Source: Azolla caroliniana
Taxonomy: Eukaryota; Polypodiophyta
Assembly (NCBI GenBank): GCA_043228905.1
Contig: JBHGNT010000012.1
Coordinates: forward strand, 16,244,001-16,308,000
Reading direction: 5' to 3'
DNA length: 64,000 nt
Part shown: positions 1-11,220 of the stretch, piece after piece
Layout of the letters: each line of letters opens with the position of its first letter
Position numbering within the stretch: position 1 is the stretch's first letter
Translations under genes and position numbers: made by a program
The notes under the pieces: generated by a model
The model's input: the letters and a program-made list of their open reading frames with translations, nothing else
Database searches by the model: none
Told to the model about the DNA's origin: nothing

Positions 1-1125
1 ACGACCGAGTTTCCACCACTCGCCGGCTCTGCGTCTAACTGGTCATGCCGACTAAGTCGCTCATTCAGCCCACTTAGCCTGAATGAGATCGGACACTCTT
101 CAGGAGCTCCGATGTCTCCTTCGTCCCGAGGCATTTCAGCCTCGCTAACCTCTTCGTTAGAGATTGGGATGGAGTCGTCAAGGGTTGGGGGTGAAGGTAA
201 GTACCACGACGTGGACTCTTCAAACACAACATCACGACTTACGTGAGCTTGTTTGATTTAGGGGTTATAACACTTCTGTTCGTCTGAGTAGCCAACCAAG
301 ATACACTCCTCGACTTTGGCGTCCAGCTTCCTCCATTTCTCCTTCGGCACATGCACATACACGATGCTACCGAAAACCCTCAAGTGTGCTAAGTTCGGCT
401 TCTTCTTCAAGTACAACTCATGTGGCGACACTCCTCCATTGGCAAATGCCCGATTCTGGAGGTAGACAACGGTTTTGATCACCTCGGCCCAATAGAACAT
501 CAGCAGATGCTTCTCTTCAAGCATTGCCCTTGCTGCCTCCTCTATCGTCTGATTCTTCCTCTCGGCCACGCCGTTCTGCTGCAGCATGTATCTACATGAG
601 AATTCATGTCGAATTCCCTCCTTCTGTAGATAACTCGAGAACTGGTCGGAGAAGTACTCCTTCCCACCATCGAACCTTAGGCACTTGATCTTTCGCCCAG
701 TTTCCCTTTCCTCAAGGTTTTTCACCTTCATGAAACATGCGAAGACTTCGCTCTTTTTCATGATCAAGTACGCCCAATGTGCCGCGTAAAGTCATCGATG
801 AAGGTTACGAAGTAACGGCTTCCTCCGATGCTCACGTTCTGTGCCAGTCCACATAAATCCGAATGGATCACATCGAGTGGATGTCGACTCCGGTTACGCT
901 TGTTGGGGAATGGAAGTCGGTGTTGCTTCCCGAGATGGTAGGCTTCACAGACTGCATTTCACGAAGACGTGGAAAGTTAACATGGCCGGACTGCTTATGC
1001 CATAGGTCGATGTCCGACTCGACCTTCTGTCCTTTCGCAAATAGGGCGGTTCCGACTTCATTGGTGTTGAGGAAGAACATCCTCCCTTCTCTACACCCTT
1101 GTGCAATGACTTTGCCCTCTTCTTC
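1..1125 (-). pseudogene. Ty1/copia element A, integrase part (left piece)
   Basis: Reading on the minus strand from 1125 down, the sequence encodes the GAG-pre-integrase segment (LWHKQSGHVNFPRL, 868-1080). It continues into the integrase core, with HSDLCG and FIDDFTR at about 785-865, a degenerate DGGKEY, and QNGVAERKN at 258-767. After a frame break at about 258 the reading resumes with the usual copia linker SRDVVFEES (about 210-240) and runs off the window. This enzyme inserts element cDNA into the host genome. Frame shifts and stops show it is dead. It is one of three pieces of the same copy; the others are 7803-7863 and 14013-15713. Insertion of element C separates this piece from the next. 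Confidence 0.88.
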
Positions 1126-1130
1126 GATGT
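1126..1130. repeat. Target-site duplication GATGT, left of element C
   Basis: GATGT lies directly against the left LTR of element C and is repeated at 7798-7802 against its right LTR. Removing C with one copy restores the copia reading, which confirms the boundary. Confidence 0.9.
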
Positions 1131-1583
1131 TATTATAGATCTAAGTACTAAAGTAAGCTTAAGATAAGGATAAACAAATGATAGATAGAAAGGAGAAAGA
1201 GAAAGAAGGGTGCCGATCCACCCGACCACCCCCGAGCGAAGGGATCGAGACGGACTCGAGCCTCGATCGGCGTCCCATACCACCGCTGTAGCGTCGAGTC
1301 GTACCTGGTGCTGGCGCGCTCGCTACAAGAGTTGACCCACCACAAGAGCAGAGTCTCGATGTAGTCCAAAAGATCAAATGAGGGTAGCTAGGCCACTTAT
1401 TTATAGCGATACCCAAGGCCCCCAGGCAAGTTCACACTTGACCTAATGGGTTGTCTCAATCCCGAGGATTAAAAGTAATCCTCCCCTTCTTTACACTCTC
1501 GTTTAACCCTCACACTTATCCACGTGTATAGAATACTACGGTGAATTCTCACCACGGGATATTAAATGGTCATGCCCGTAACA
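1131..1583 (-). repeat. 3' LTR of element C
   Basis: On the minus strand it begins TGTTACGGGC at 1583 and ends CTATAATA at 1131. A TATA-like CTATAAATA lies at about 1400-1410 in the sense direction. It matches 7346-7797 almost throughout. Confidence 0.93.
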
Positions 1584-2760
1584 TACTCCCCCTCTTTAAA
1601 ACATTGCACTCTTGCAATGGAAAGTTAGGGAAATTAGTTCTGAGAGTTTCGTGTTCCCATGTGGCATCTTTTATTGATTTATCCATCCATTTTATTTTAA
1701 ATTCTCGGATTTCTTTAGTACGTAATTTTTTTGTTTTAACATCGAGAATTCTTTCTAGTAGATGTGGTTTAGAAGATAATTCTTCAGAAGTAACCAGAGT
1801 TTCAGTTGTAACTATATTGTCGCCAGAACCTAGAAGTTCTTTTAGACGACTCACATGGAAGACTGGATGAATTCCAACACCATCGGGAAGAGCAAGACGA
1901 TAGGCTGATGACCCAATGCGTTTGAGGACTGTAAAAGGTCCACAAAACCGTGGGGCTAACTTAGCGAAGTTACCCGTAGACAATGTCTTAGAATTGTGAG
2001 GTACACGTAAAAATACCTTCTGTCTAGGGTTGAATACACGAGGTTGCCTATGATGATCGGCATAAAAACGCGCTCTATCTTGAGTTGTTTTTATATTATC
2101 TCGTGCAATATGCAACATATCTTGCATATCCCGAAAAAAGTTTTGCGTACTTCGCAACTCATCATGATGTATATTAACATCAATCGGGGCTCGTGGCTGA
2201 AAACCATACATCAACATAAAAGGACTATATCCCGTCGACGTATGCTTGGAGCTGTTATAAGCGAACTCCAAAATTGGGAGATAACGTTCCCATTTTGTTG
2301 GTTTTGCACCAACGTATGCTCGAAGCATGTCCTCAATAATTTGATTTACTCGTTTTGTCTGTCCATCGGATTGAGGATGATCTGTGGAGCTCATGCTCAA
2401 CGTAGTTTCTAACTTCTTAAAGACTTGCGTTCAGAAGTCACTAGTAAACTTTGGATCTCGATCACTCACGATATCCATCGGTAACCCATAAAAACGAAAT
2501 AATTCGTCAACGAATTGGTAAGCCAATTCAGGAGCTATTACCATGGTTTTAGTAGCAATAAATCTGGCCATTTTAGTTAGTCGATCAATGACAACCCAGA
2601 TGGCATCATGACCTTTTTGGGTGCGAGGAAGGCTAACAATAAAATCCATGGATATACTTTCCCACTTATTATTGGGAATGTCTAAGGGATGTAAAAGTCC
2701 TACGGCTTTAAGTCGCTCGGCTTTGTTAACCTGACACTGGTGACATTTAGATGAGAATGA
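1570..2760 (-). pseudogene. Element C integrase with chromodomain
   Basis: Integrase inserts the cDNA, and the chromodomain tethers it to modified histone tails in chromoviruses. The zinc-binding end (CHQCQ) is near 2745. The core shows MDFIVSLP (first Asp) and SDRDPKF (second Asp). A TGA at about 2428 replaces the Trp expected after SDF. The third acidic residue is lost: DGQTKRVNQ has Lys (AAA) where the family has Glu. The C-terminal part includes the GPF-type segment and ends in a chromodomain (ILDVKT, FKIKWMD, DATWEHE; about 1620-1740). The reading frame is the same on both sides of the stop. The element could not integrate with this protein. Confidence 0.92.
1584..1602 (-). other. Polypurine tract of element C
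   Basis: On the minus strand AAAGAGGGGGAG lies 3 nt before the 3' LTR. This is the usual primer for plus-strand DNA synthesis in LTR retrotransposons. Confidence 0.75.
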
Positions 2761-2784
2761 GTGTACGATGTATTACAGGGTGCC

Positions 2785-4139
2785 CTACTGAGGGTGCATC
2801 ATGGCATTCAAAAAGGTTCCTCTTTTTGACCTCGGGTAAATCTGGAACACAAACCTTCCCATTGCGGTAGAGCAAACCGTTAGCAATGTGGAAGTATTCC
2901 TTCGAGGATGTGGTGGTGTCTGTTCCAGACTCAACTCTTGCCCAGTATTTTGCAAAATAACTGTCATCAGGATACTTTCCTTTTCTTGAACGGTATACCG
3001 ACATTGAGCAGAATCAAGTTTCTTACTCTCGAATGCTATTGGTTTACCATCTTGATACAAGACAACACCTATAGCATAATCGCCTGCATCGGTTTCAACC
3101 TCAAAAGGTTTTGAAGGATCAGGTAAAAGAAGTGAAGGAGCCTTGCAAACCAGGTCCTTGAGTTCCTTAAAGGCGAGGTCTAGTGTAGCATTCCACACAA
3201 TAGGTTTTGTAGACTTACACGTTTGACCTTTTAAAAGATCAGTAAACGACGTCGTCAATTGGGAGTAATTACGAAGAGCCTTTCGCAAAAACCCGACAAA
3301 ACCAAGGAATGATCGAACTTCTCGAATATTCCGAAGAGTGGGCCAAAGCTTGATTTTCTCAATGCGAGAAGGATCAATTTCAACTCCTCGTTCGGTTATG
3401 AGATGTCCTAGATAAGTAATTGATTTCTTGAAGAACTCACATTTTGAGATCTTTGCATAAAATTGTTTGTCACGCAATGTTTGTAAAACAAAGCGGACAT
3501 GTCTAGCATGTTCTTGTAATGTACGGCTATAAACTAAAATATCATCCAAGAAAATAACGACAAATTTTCCAAGTTGTTCTCGGAAAATGTCATTCATTTC
3601 TTGTTGAAAAATAGCCGGAGCATTGGTCAAACCAAAAGGCATAACCAGAAACTCGTAATGGCCATAGCGCGTACGAAATGCCGTTTTAGGAACATCGTCC
3701 TCACTTATTCGTATTTGATGGTAGTTAGTACGGAGACCAAGTTTCGTAAAATACTGAGCTCCCTGGAGACGGTCAATTAGATCGTCAGCCCGGGGCAATG
3801 GGTACGAATTCTTGATCGTCACTTTATTCAAGCGTCGGTAATTAATACACATACGCCATGTGCTCTCTTTCTTTTTTACCAAGAGAACTGGTGCACCCCA
3901 TGGAGATTTACTATAACGTATATAACCCATTCGTAAATAGTCCTTGAGTTGCTTAGATACCTCATCTTCTTCCGATCGACTTAAGCGATACGGAGATATA
4001 CTTATTGGTGCAACACCAGATACAATATCTATACGATGATCTATATTACGTTTAGGAGGTAACCCATCAGGTAGTTCACTTGGAAAAACATCATGAAAAT
4101 CATTTACTATTTCATCAAGTTGTTGTTGTTCAAAATATG
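2785..4139 (-). pseudogene. Element C reverse transcriptase, with truncated RNase H
   Basis: The frame is open upstream of the first Met (3930) as far as 4139, so the RT starts inside the polyprotein. Visible motifs are [22 protein letters not shown], the finger-palm junction MPFGLTNAP and the catalytic FLDD (about 3540). The tether and the beginning of RNase H follow ([11 protein letters not shown]). After YTVQEKES the sequence jumps to the pre-integrase spacer in another frame (2747-3004), so most of RNase H is deleted. The RT catalytic residues are intact. The closest sequence here is element D at 35640-36042 and 46054-46458. Confidence 0.93.
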
Positions 4140-4655
4140 TTAATTGAACTGGGACATTATCGATATTGTAATGTGAATGTCCGGATCAAGTACACAATAA
4201 AATAATGTAGAACAAGACAACTCGGATATTGATGGACACGAGGAAACAATCGAGAGGGATTGTTTTTTTACACATTGAATAAAATGCGTACAATCGTTCA
4301 GTACAAAAGAAATGGAATGGCGAACCCAATCAATAAATAAAGAAGAGTTTTTATTATAAAACCAGGGATAACCCAATATTACATCGGTGGTACAAAGATT
4401 CATTACATGGAAGTCTACTTCCTCTATATAAGTATCAATAGAAATTCCTAATGAATGAATCGCCCCGTTGATGTATTGTACTCTTCCATTAGCCAAGTGC
4501 ACCGTGTAGGTGTGATCACTTACGGTGGGTTGGATTCCCCATATCTGAACCAAACGATCATTCACAAAATTGTGTGAGCTTCCCGAATCAAATAAAATTT
4601 TTACGGGAGATCCATTGATATACCCGTTTGCACGTAGTAAATCATTGGGACCCAA
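4140..4655 (-). pseudogene. Element C aspartic protease
   Basis: Retropepsin-like protease that cuts the element polyprotein. The active site reads FDSGSSHNFV, followed by the second conserved part DVILGYPW. Compared with D, a 1-nt deletion near 4165 throws the reading out of the RT frame, so this ORF ends early with an extra tail. It is otherwise intact. Confidence 0.88.
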
Positions 4656-4699
4656 TACATAGTGAGGGAAAGAACATTGACAATTACTTCAATGATGTG

Positions 4700-5663
4700 T
4701 ATAGACCTGAAGGACATTAGGAATCTGACCTTTATGGTCTGCAGCTTTAGCTTTGTTGTCGTGCTCTTTCCATTGGAGCTTTCGACATTGATCTTTTGTA
4801 TGACCCTTCTTTTTGCAGAATACGCAAAAAGGATGTTGTTGCTTACACTCGCGATCCAGGAATTCGTTGGGTGTCTTGCGTTTCCCAACAAATTGCGACT
4901 GCTTAGTCCTAGGCGCTTCGTTGGGTTTGTTGTGGTCCTTCTTCGAAGTGTGTTGATAGCGAAGAACTATTTAAACGGCCTCTTTGAAGGATTTTGGATC
5001 CTTATCGTGCCCTATCCAGTGATAGTCCGAATTGGGAATGCCATTGACAAAACAAGCTATCAACCAATTGTCCCCTTCTAGACCCGAATTTTGGATATGG
5101 GTTCTAGCATGGTGAACATAGTCTTCTAGAGAGGAAAATTTCTTGCTAGAGAGGTTCATTAAAGCTTGTGCTGCCTCGGTTCGAGAGGGAGGTTGCAGAA
5201 ATTGGCCCTTAAAAACCGTGACAAAATCTATCCAGGTATCGGGCAATTTCCCCATAGTACGGAGCCCATGCCACCAGGCGGCGGCCTTACCCTCGAGTTC
5301 TCAGCCGACATATGCAATCTTCGTACTATTTGGCGTGGGATAGAGCTCAAAATGAGACTCCCATCGTCCCAACCATGTGCAGATTGCTTCTTCGGTTCTT
5401 TCCTTTTTGTCTCCGGTAAATGGCTTAACGACAAATGATGGTTCACCTTGTCGCTCATCAGGTCTATTAGTCTCACGTTGTAGACTAATGACATGTGCCT
5501 CAAGAGCACTCTGAGATTGCTGAAGTTCGGTCATCTGTTGAGCGGTGAAACTAAGGTATTGGGTTATTTGTGCCAAATACATCTCAGTGGACATTTGTCC
5601 AGGAGGATTCCCTTGAGTTCCTTCCGCTTGAGCGGATGACATCGGGTCGTTAATTTGAGCCAT
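4700..5663 (-). pseudogene. Element C gag with zinc knuckle
   Basis: Structural protein that packages element RNA. It begins MAQINDPMSSAQAEG at 5663. The capsid-like part includes WLGRWESHFELYP and FVTVFKGQF. A TGA at about 5302 stands where D also has TGA, and a TAA lies at about 4968 (GAG in D). The CCHC zinc knuckle CVFCKKKGHTKDQC is at about 4780-4825. The parts before and after the first stop are in one frame. Confidence 0.88.
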
Positions 5664-6104
5664 TAAAGATTATTTCTGGAAAAGAAATAGGATAAGGTCA
5701 GTGAGATAGTCATAACATCATGTCGTGATGTAAACATATCATGGGCAAACATTAATCGATATCATGATCTCACGTCAATACCCCTCTAGACGTATGAGAT
5801 GAGGTTCAAGATCAGGTTACTATGGTAACACAAAGGTCTTTTAAAAACCATGGGGGTGACAAATAAATGTCTTTCCCTTATCTCTATATCGATTTTTTCA
5901 TGGTGGCTCCCTGAGGCTCAACCATGTATGTTCGCGTCATGAATTGTTTATACACGAAAAAAATGTTAACAATAAACTATGTTTCGGTGCCCACATATGT
6001 GGTTTTGGCTCTTTAAGTCCTATTACGAGGACCCCGAGGTGCACTTAGACCTTAAGTCTAAACATGTGTTATAGTCATATGTATCAAGGATGTTGTATGG
6101 TCTT

Positions 6105-6180
6105 GGTCATATTTGAACTCGAGACCTCGAGAACAAATACATTAAACACTTGAGCCAACCAAGTAAGTTGCTCTTCTTGA
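6105..6180 (-). other. tRNA-like stretch in the C leader
   Basis: On the minus strand GGTTGGCTCAAGTG resembles a Pol III A box, and GAGTTCAAATATG resembles a B box about 30-40 nt downstream. The same stretch occurs in D at about 33690-33770. It looks like an old tRNA-derived insertion (SINE-like), not a working tRNA gene. Confidence 0.4.
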
Positions 6181-6844
6181 ATGCTTAATGCTTGATGCGT
6201 ATAAGAGATATGCGAGATCATATATGTTTTTTCTAAACGAACATATATGTCAAGGGTCCTTATTTCGCCCTCATTTACCAAAACCATGTTCATACGTTAC
6301 CTAACCTCAAGTCTCGTAATTACGATGGCATGCGCCAAAGTGCAACCTAATGGTCAAGCCAAATGAGCCCTCGTTTCGTAGTAGGATCACGTGGCCCATC
6401 ACATGGTCACATCATTACGAATGCCTCTCGTAAGAACGAGCTCATGGTGGCATCGTATCCATGTAACGAGGGAGGGATGTTGGATACGTGTGTCATTGGA
6501 GCGACCTCACTTGAAATGGGTCAAGCCCTACGTACTCAACATCGTTATGGCTATAGGCATTTCTTTACGGAATGAAATCGAGGTCATCAACGGGGTTGTC
6601 AACAATAAAAAATTGTTGAAAAAAGGATGGTGACAACGCCATTCTCACAAAAATGTGAGGACGGCTACCAACATCCTTTTCCCGACAAGGACAACTTTCG
6701 ATATAATCATGTAATAACGAATATACACATATGTTTACTTATCACATATATATGATCAAATACGTATATACGTGACCACATATGCCTATATTAACATATC
6801 GTTATATTAAATAGCCACAAATGATGTGATCGAGAGACGTAATC

Positions 6845-7087
6845 GAGGTATATACCTCTACGCACACGAAACATCCACAAATAAGAGATCATCGTAATAC
6901 GCAATTGAGGTATTGACCTCTTACGGATACGAGACCAACCGCATATCGTTTACAACAAATCAAGGTATTAAACCCATACGCAAACGTAACATATGTTCGT
7001 GAACGTAATACGTAATTGAGGTATTAACCTCGTACGCATACGACACTCATCACATATTATTCATATGTCAAACGAGGTATTGACCTC
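6845..7087. repeat. Array of five evenly spaced GAGGT-N4-ACCTC palindromes
   Basis: Palindromes at 6845-6858 (GAGGTATATACCTC), 6907-6920 (GAGGTATTGACCTC), about 6962-6975 (decayed), 7018-7031 (GAGGTATTAACCTC) and 7074-7087 (GAGGTATTGACCTC). Start-to-start distances are 62, about 55, about 56 and 56 bp. Flanks carry a repeated GTAATACG and TACGCATACGA. They lie in the transcribed leader close to the 5' LTR. Confidence 0.85.
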
Positions 7088-7327
7088 GTGCACATATGTA
7101 AATGTTTTAGATAATCAATTAAAGACCACTACAACATCATTGACTTAATGAAAAAAAATGACATATAAACTAAACACATGATTAGATGGGAGAAGAGAGA
7201 ATAGAAAGAAAAATTATGGAAAGAGTTACCGAAGTTCTTTGTTGATCGTTGTCTGGATCAAGGCCGACCGCACATCGATCGATCACCATCAATCAAAAGA
7301 CAAATGAAAAACAAAGAAACATTAGTA

Positions 7328-7345
7328 CATAAATCTGATACCAAA
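7328..7345 (-). other. Primer binding site of element C
   Basis: On the minus strand TTTGGTATCAGA directly follows the 5' LTR. TGGTATCAGA is the standard complement to the 3' end of plant initiator-Met tRNA. Confidence 0.88.
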
Positions 7346-7797
7346 TATTATAGATCTAAGTACTAAAGTAAGCTAAAGAAAGGATAAACAAATGATAGAT
7401 AGAAAGGAGAAAGAGAAAGAAGGGTGCCAATCCACCCGACCACCCCCGAGCGAAGGGATCGAGACGGACTCGAGCCTCGATCGGCGTCCCATACCACCGC
7501 CGTGGCGTCGAGTCGTACCTGGTGCTGGCGCACTCGCTACAAGAGTTGACCCACCATAAGAGCAGAGTCTCGATGTAGTCCAAAAGATCAAATGAGGGTA
7601 GCTAGGCCTCTTATTTATAGCGATACCCAAGGCCCCCAGGCAAGTTCACACTTGACCTAATGGGTTGTCTCAATCCCGAGGATTAAAAGTAATCCTCCCC
7701 TTCTTTACACTCTCGTTTAACCCTCACACTTATCCACGTGTATAGAATACTACGGTAAATTCCCACCACGGGATATTAAATGGTCATGTCCGTAACA
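7346..7797 (-). repeat. 5' LTR of element C
   Basis: Matches 1131-1583. The TATA-like element is at about 7610-7622 in the minus sense. It is followed on the right by the GATGT duplication. Confidence 0.93.
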
Positions 7798-7868
7798 GAT
7801 GTAGCAACTGAGATGCGTGAATCGAACTTGCATCCCTTGGTGGACGATCTATCCGACCGACACCAAGT
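7798..7868 (-). pseudogene. Short middle piece of copia element A
   Basis: Only 62 bp of copia (7803-7863) plus the two flanking duplications (GATGT 7798-7802, CAAGT 7864-7868) remain between elements C and B. On the minus strand it reads LVSVG, a stop, then IVHQGMQVRFT. This is exactly the segment that follows VLHIPTITKN (about 14020) and precedes the IEEEGKVIAQG segment (1080-1125) in copia proteins. Confidence 0.9.
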
Positions 7869-8316
7869 TGTTGTCCGCCAAAATAGTAACCGACGGACAA
7901 GAGCGCAATAATATGGAATAGAATAATATTGTAACGCATGTAACGGTTCACGCGGGAAGCGTGAACGGCTAAAAGACCCTACGTATATAAAGGGCAGAAA
8001 ACCTCTGATAGAGGAGTGTGTAATTTTGAATGTAAAAGGCGTATCTTAATAGAGTTCTATCTTCTCTGATATCTGTGCATGTCTGTGATTAATCTACTAT
8101 GTGTCTGTAATTCTTAAGAGCGTAGGCGTGAATAACGGTGAGTGTGCTAGCCCACTGTCTAAGGAGCTCAGTTGTAGCCATCTCCCTTATACGCTGCTAG
8201 GTTACGGGAGGTATCCCACAAAGTAGTACGCACAGACACTACCATTTGTTGTCACACAATCACTTTGAGGTCTAGGTCGAAGGACTGACCCTAGACCGTG
8301 TTCCTAATCGGTAACA
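7869..8316 (+). repeat. Left LTR of element B
   Basis: Begins TGTTGTCCGCC and ends CGGTAACA. A TATA box (GTATATAAAGG) lies at about 7972-7983. It matches 13561-14007 with scattered differences. Confidence 0.93.
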
Positions 8317-8508
8317 CTTTTGGCACGCTTGGTGATCTGTGTCTTCTCACAGATGAACAACGACGAATGGATGTTTAGCCGCAGACGCCCCAGAGAACCA
8401 ACACGACAAGACTGGCCAATCACAAGGTCCATCACACGCTAGGCAGAGGAACGCGCACGGCAAAAGCCTCGCCTCAGTGACCTCAGTACTACCTGTCGGG
8501 ACCATAAA
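8317..8508 (+). pseudogene. Element B leader and start of gag
   Basis: After the LTR comes CTTTTGGCACGC, matching the CTATTTTGGCGACC that follows the E LTR, so this is the candidate primer-binding region. GGATGTTTAGCCGCAGACG aligns with the gag start of E (about 45610). The gag reading then breaks at the inversion junction near 8508. Confidence 0.65.
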
Positions 8509-8998
8509 GACGATTTCTCGCTCTCCAAATACCTCGGCGATACGCGGGAAGCGCGCTCACCACAAAAGCATTGTGGTCTTTCCCTGCCCGTCGTAGCACC
8601 CAGCATGGCCTTTGCATATCCTCAATGATGATACCTGCCTTCTGCTTGGGCATCCCATATGCGTTTACATGTACGCATCTGACCTCCAATAGGAACTTGG
8701 CGATTTCGTGGAAAAAGGGATCTGGAATCTCCTTCGTTCTATATGCCTTGGCGGATGACGAATATGGACTGAAGTATCTCTACAGGGACTCCGCATGAGG
8801 GATTTTGAAATGTCTTTCACCTAGTGATGACAGGTCCAACTTTTTCCGGATGGATGAGTTGGTGACCATGTCGATGTTGAGCTTTCTAGCGATGTCTAGT
8901 GCATCAGGGTGTGGAGGTGCCTCCGCGACCCTGATGTACCCATCCAAGCATTTCTCCACGAGCCATCGATGCAAGGCGGTAGAGATGAATATTGACAT
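8509..8998 (-). pseudogene. Element B, first part of the extra ORF
   Basis: From Met at 8998 it reads WLVEKCLDGYIRVAEAPPH, aligning with WMRENGLKGLLRIADAPPH near the start of the E extra ORF. After an in-frame TAG it continues YFSPYSSSAKAYRT, matching YFGEYSISSKAYRT in E, then KAGIII. Function is unknown. The ORF is cut at the inversion junction, and its C-terminal part is found on the other strand at 12773-13513. Confidence 0.82.
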
Positions 8999-9344
8999 AG
9001 TCGGAATAGGCTCGTGGCTAGGGGTGAAGGCTGTTGGTTGCGGTAGGCTTGAGCTCTGTGATAGGATGGAGAAGAAGGTAAGGAAGGGGAGCGATGAGGG
9101 CGCTGAGAGTTAGAAGGTTGATTTCTGTATTGTGCAAAAAACCTTATATTTCCTTCTTTTTTGTGGCCTAGGGTTCATTGGTCGGTGAGCCATCGTGGTG
9201 CCGCGTGTTCTTGGTCTAGAAGTCTGTGCATGCCTTAAGTCCTTTTAATAGCATCGCTATCTTCTCTCTCTTTTTTTCTTTTTTTTTTCGTAACGGTTAC
9301 ATACAAGACTATTTTTACACTATAATACAAGTGGGGCCGTCTAC

Positions 9345-10040
9345 TTACTTTGTGGATTCTCCGGCTTTGTCCTGTCCGGCGGGGAACGGGTTAGGTGGCG
9401 TAGGTCCCAGATAAGGTTTAAGGCGAAACCCATTCATTTTCTGTTGTAACACTTCCTCGGCCAGCGTGCCCAATTGAAACGTGCCTTGTTCTGCTCCAAC
9501 TATCCAGTACGGGCCTGTCCAGCGGAATCGTAATTTTCCTGGCATATGCCCCATGCGGGTTTGGAAAACTAATACCGCTCTTCCAACCGTAAAATCTTTT
9601 TCACGCGCATGCCGGTGTCGGTCAACGAATGCTTTGCGCCGCCGTTGTTCCTACTCCAATATGGCCATACTGCGTACCCTTGTTTCTCCTAGCTCTAGTA
9701 GTCTCTGTAGCCGTATTTGTAAGGATTTGCCCTCTGGTAGCCAGCCTCGTATTTGGATCTGTAGACTTGGTACCTGGAATTCAACTGGCATCATGGCCTT
9801 CAGACCAAATGCCAGCCTGAACGGTGTTGATTGTATGTTGCTCTTATAGCTGGTATGGTATGCCCATAACGCGCTATGCAACTTGGTGTCCCAATCCGTC
9901 CTATTCTCATTGACTATCTTTTCTAGGATAGTTTGGAGGGTTTTGTTCGTGGATTCTGCCAAGCCATTTGCCTGCAGGTAATACGCCGTACTTTTCTTGT
10001 GCACCACTGCGTAATGTTGGGTCAGTTCGCTGATGACCAT
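9345..10040 (-). pseudogene. Element B integrase, C-terminal part
   Basis: On the minus strand it reads ISELTQHYAVVHKKST and ANGLAESTNKTLQ (the catalytic Glu is kept), then WAYHTSYKSNIQSTPFRLAFG. After frame breaks the tail is GKLRFRWTGPYWIV. It aligns with E integrase at 40109-40700. The N-terminal part is at 10767-11220; the two are separated by the solo LTR. Confidence 0.88.
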
Positions 10041-10766
10041 TGTCGTGATGCTTTTCGCCCATGGTGAGAAACCGAGCGGGATAGAGAAAACGGAGGTGTG
10101 CAACATTGCACATGAACTTACGGAAATTGTAACATAGGGACAAATAAGCAAATGTAAAGTGTAAGGAGTTAAGGTGCTCTACAAAGTTGTTAAGAGTGAA
10201 TGTGATGTGCACTTTGTGGACTAGAGGGAGGTACATAGAGAATGAGTGTAAGAGTGATGGGCATTGAGTAGGACGGCTAGAGGAGAGAGAGTTAAGGCCC
10301 ATCAATCTCAAGATCAGGGCAAATATTCTCCTTTGAATGAAAAGGGGAATTGACCACTCCTATTGTATTGTGCCTCACCCCTTACCACTATAAAAGGGAG
10401 TGAGGGGTCCCTTTTGAGGGGTTGCCTATTTTGCGTATGGGAGGTATACCACTTAGTCTAGAGTTCTTACCATTTTTAGGGTTTTGTTTAGGGTTTCCTT
10501 ATTCATCTTCGGTTAGGGTTTTCTCATAGTCGTTTGGTGCGGCCCATGCGGCCACCATTGTTGTAATCATTCGTTTGTTTTAATATAACTTGTTGAGGAT
10601 CTTGCCTTCGCCGATCTCTCCTTCTATGTCATGGTCTTATTCTTTCCTCTTCTCCTCTTGAGCTAAGCCTCCATATCATATCTTATTCTTTCTCCTCTAC
10701 TCCCTAGTCTGAGACCCCCGTGGTCCCGCCCCTTCTACACGCACGCACGTGCGTAACAACGCGACA
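10041..10766 (+). repeat. Solo LTR of the element I family inside the B integrase
   Basis: 726 bp, starting TGTCGTGATG and ending AACGCGACA, with a TATA box (CTATAAAAGGG) near 10389. Its reverse complement starts TGTCGCGTTGTTACGCACG and continues GGGCGGGACCACGGGGGTC, matching the LTR of element I (52437-52460 and 60000 onward). Removing it restores the integrase reading. The flanks ACGG/ATGG on the minus strand look like an eroded 4-bp duplication. Confidence 0.85.
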
Positions 10767-11220
10767 CCGTATTCAGATAGTGACTCCCTTGGTCACTAAT
10801 GAGCTTGACAGGGCAGCCGAAATGACACCAGATGTGTTCGTACAGGAATTTCGTCGTGACTGCCGCAGTATTCTCGAGTAGTGGTTTCGCTTCTACCCAC
10901 TTCGTGCAGTAATCCGTAACAACCAGGATGTACTTATTGCCTGTTCGAGTGACCACCGGGGTAAAAGGTCCCACGAAATCTAACTCCCACTTTTGGAAAG
11001 GATCTAGTGCCAATATTGGTTGATGTGGCATTCTTGCGACTTCTGTGGGTTGGCCCAGTTGTTGGCATAAATCGCACTGCCTGTAATATTCATACGCATC
11101 CTTTTGCGTCGTCGGCCACCACGTTCCTACTTGCCAAATTTTCCGGGCCATAACATCGCCCACTTAATGTCCTCTCGTCGTACCACAATGGGCTTCGCGT
11201 AGAACCGCGGCCTTCTCATC
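10767..11220 (-). pseudogene. Element B integrase, N-terminal part
   Basis: Zinc-binding segment with CDLCQQLGQPTE, then the core WELDFVGPF (first Asp), TDYCTKWVEA and LISDQGSH (second Asp). In-frame stops lie just upstream (near 11165 and 11220) where the frame joins RNase H. It is a close relative of E at 40700-41100. Confidence 0.88.

Larger units (their letters stand above)
5664..7327 (-). other. Long untranslated leader of element C
   Basis: About 1.66 kb lies between the primer binding site and gag with no supportable ORF. It holds a tRNA-like stretch (about 6105-6180) and an array of short palindromes (6845-7087). Positions 6300-6720 match the inverted start of element D (33115-33540), so the leader is a real family feature. 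Confidence 0.75.
1131..7797 (-). mobile_element. Ty3/gypsy chromovirus C, full length with both LTRs
   Basis: A complete LTR retrotransposon of about 6.7 kb, coding on the minus strand. It has a 453-bp and a 452-bp LTR (about 12 differences by eye, roughly 97% identical), a primer binding site for initiator-Met tRNA, a polypurine tract, gag, protease, RT, integrase and a C-terminal chromodomain. A 5-bp duplication GATGT flanks it. It sits inside copia element A. It is defective: stops in gag, a 1-nt deletion after protease, most of RNase H missing, and a stop plus an active-site change in integrase. Element D (from about 33115) and the scrap at 22580-23075 belong to the same family. Confidence 0.95.

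Noticed and set aside
863-1138. Plus-strand 91-codon ORF
   Set aside because: Opposite the copia integrase reading, which has clear motifs.
6845-7087. CRISPR-like array of short palindromes with even spacing
   Set aside because: Only 14-bp units in the leader of a plant retrotransposon, with similar and not unique spacers, and no cas genes.
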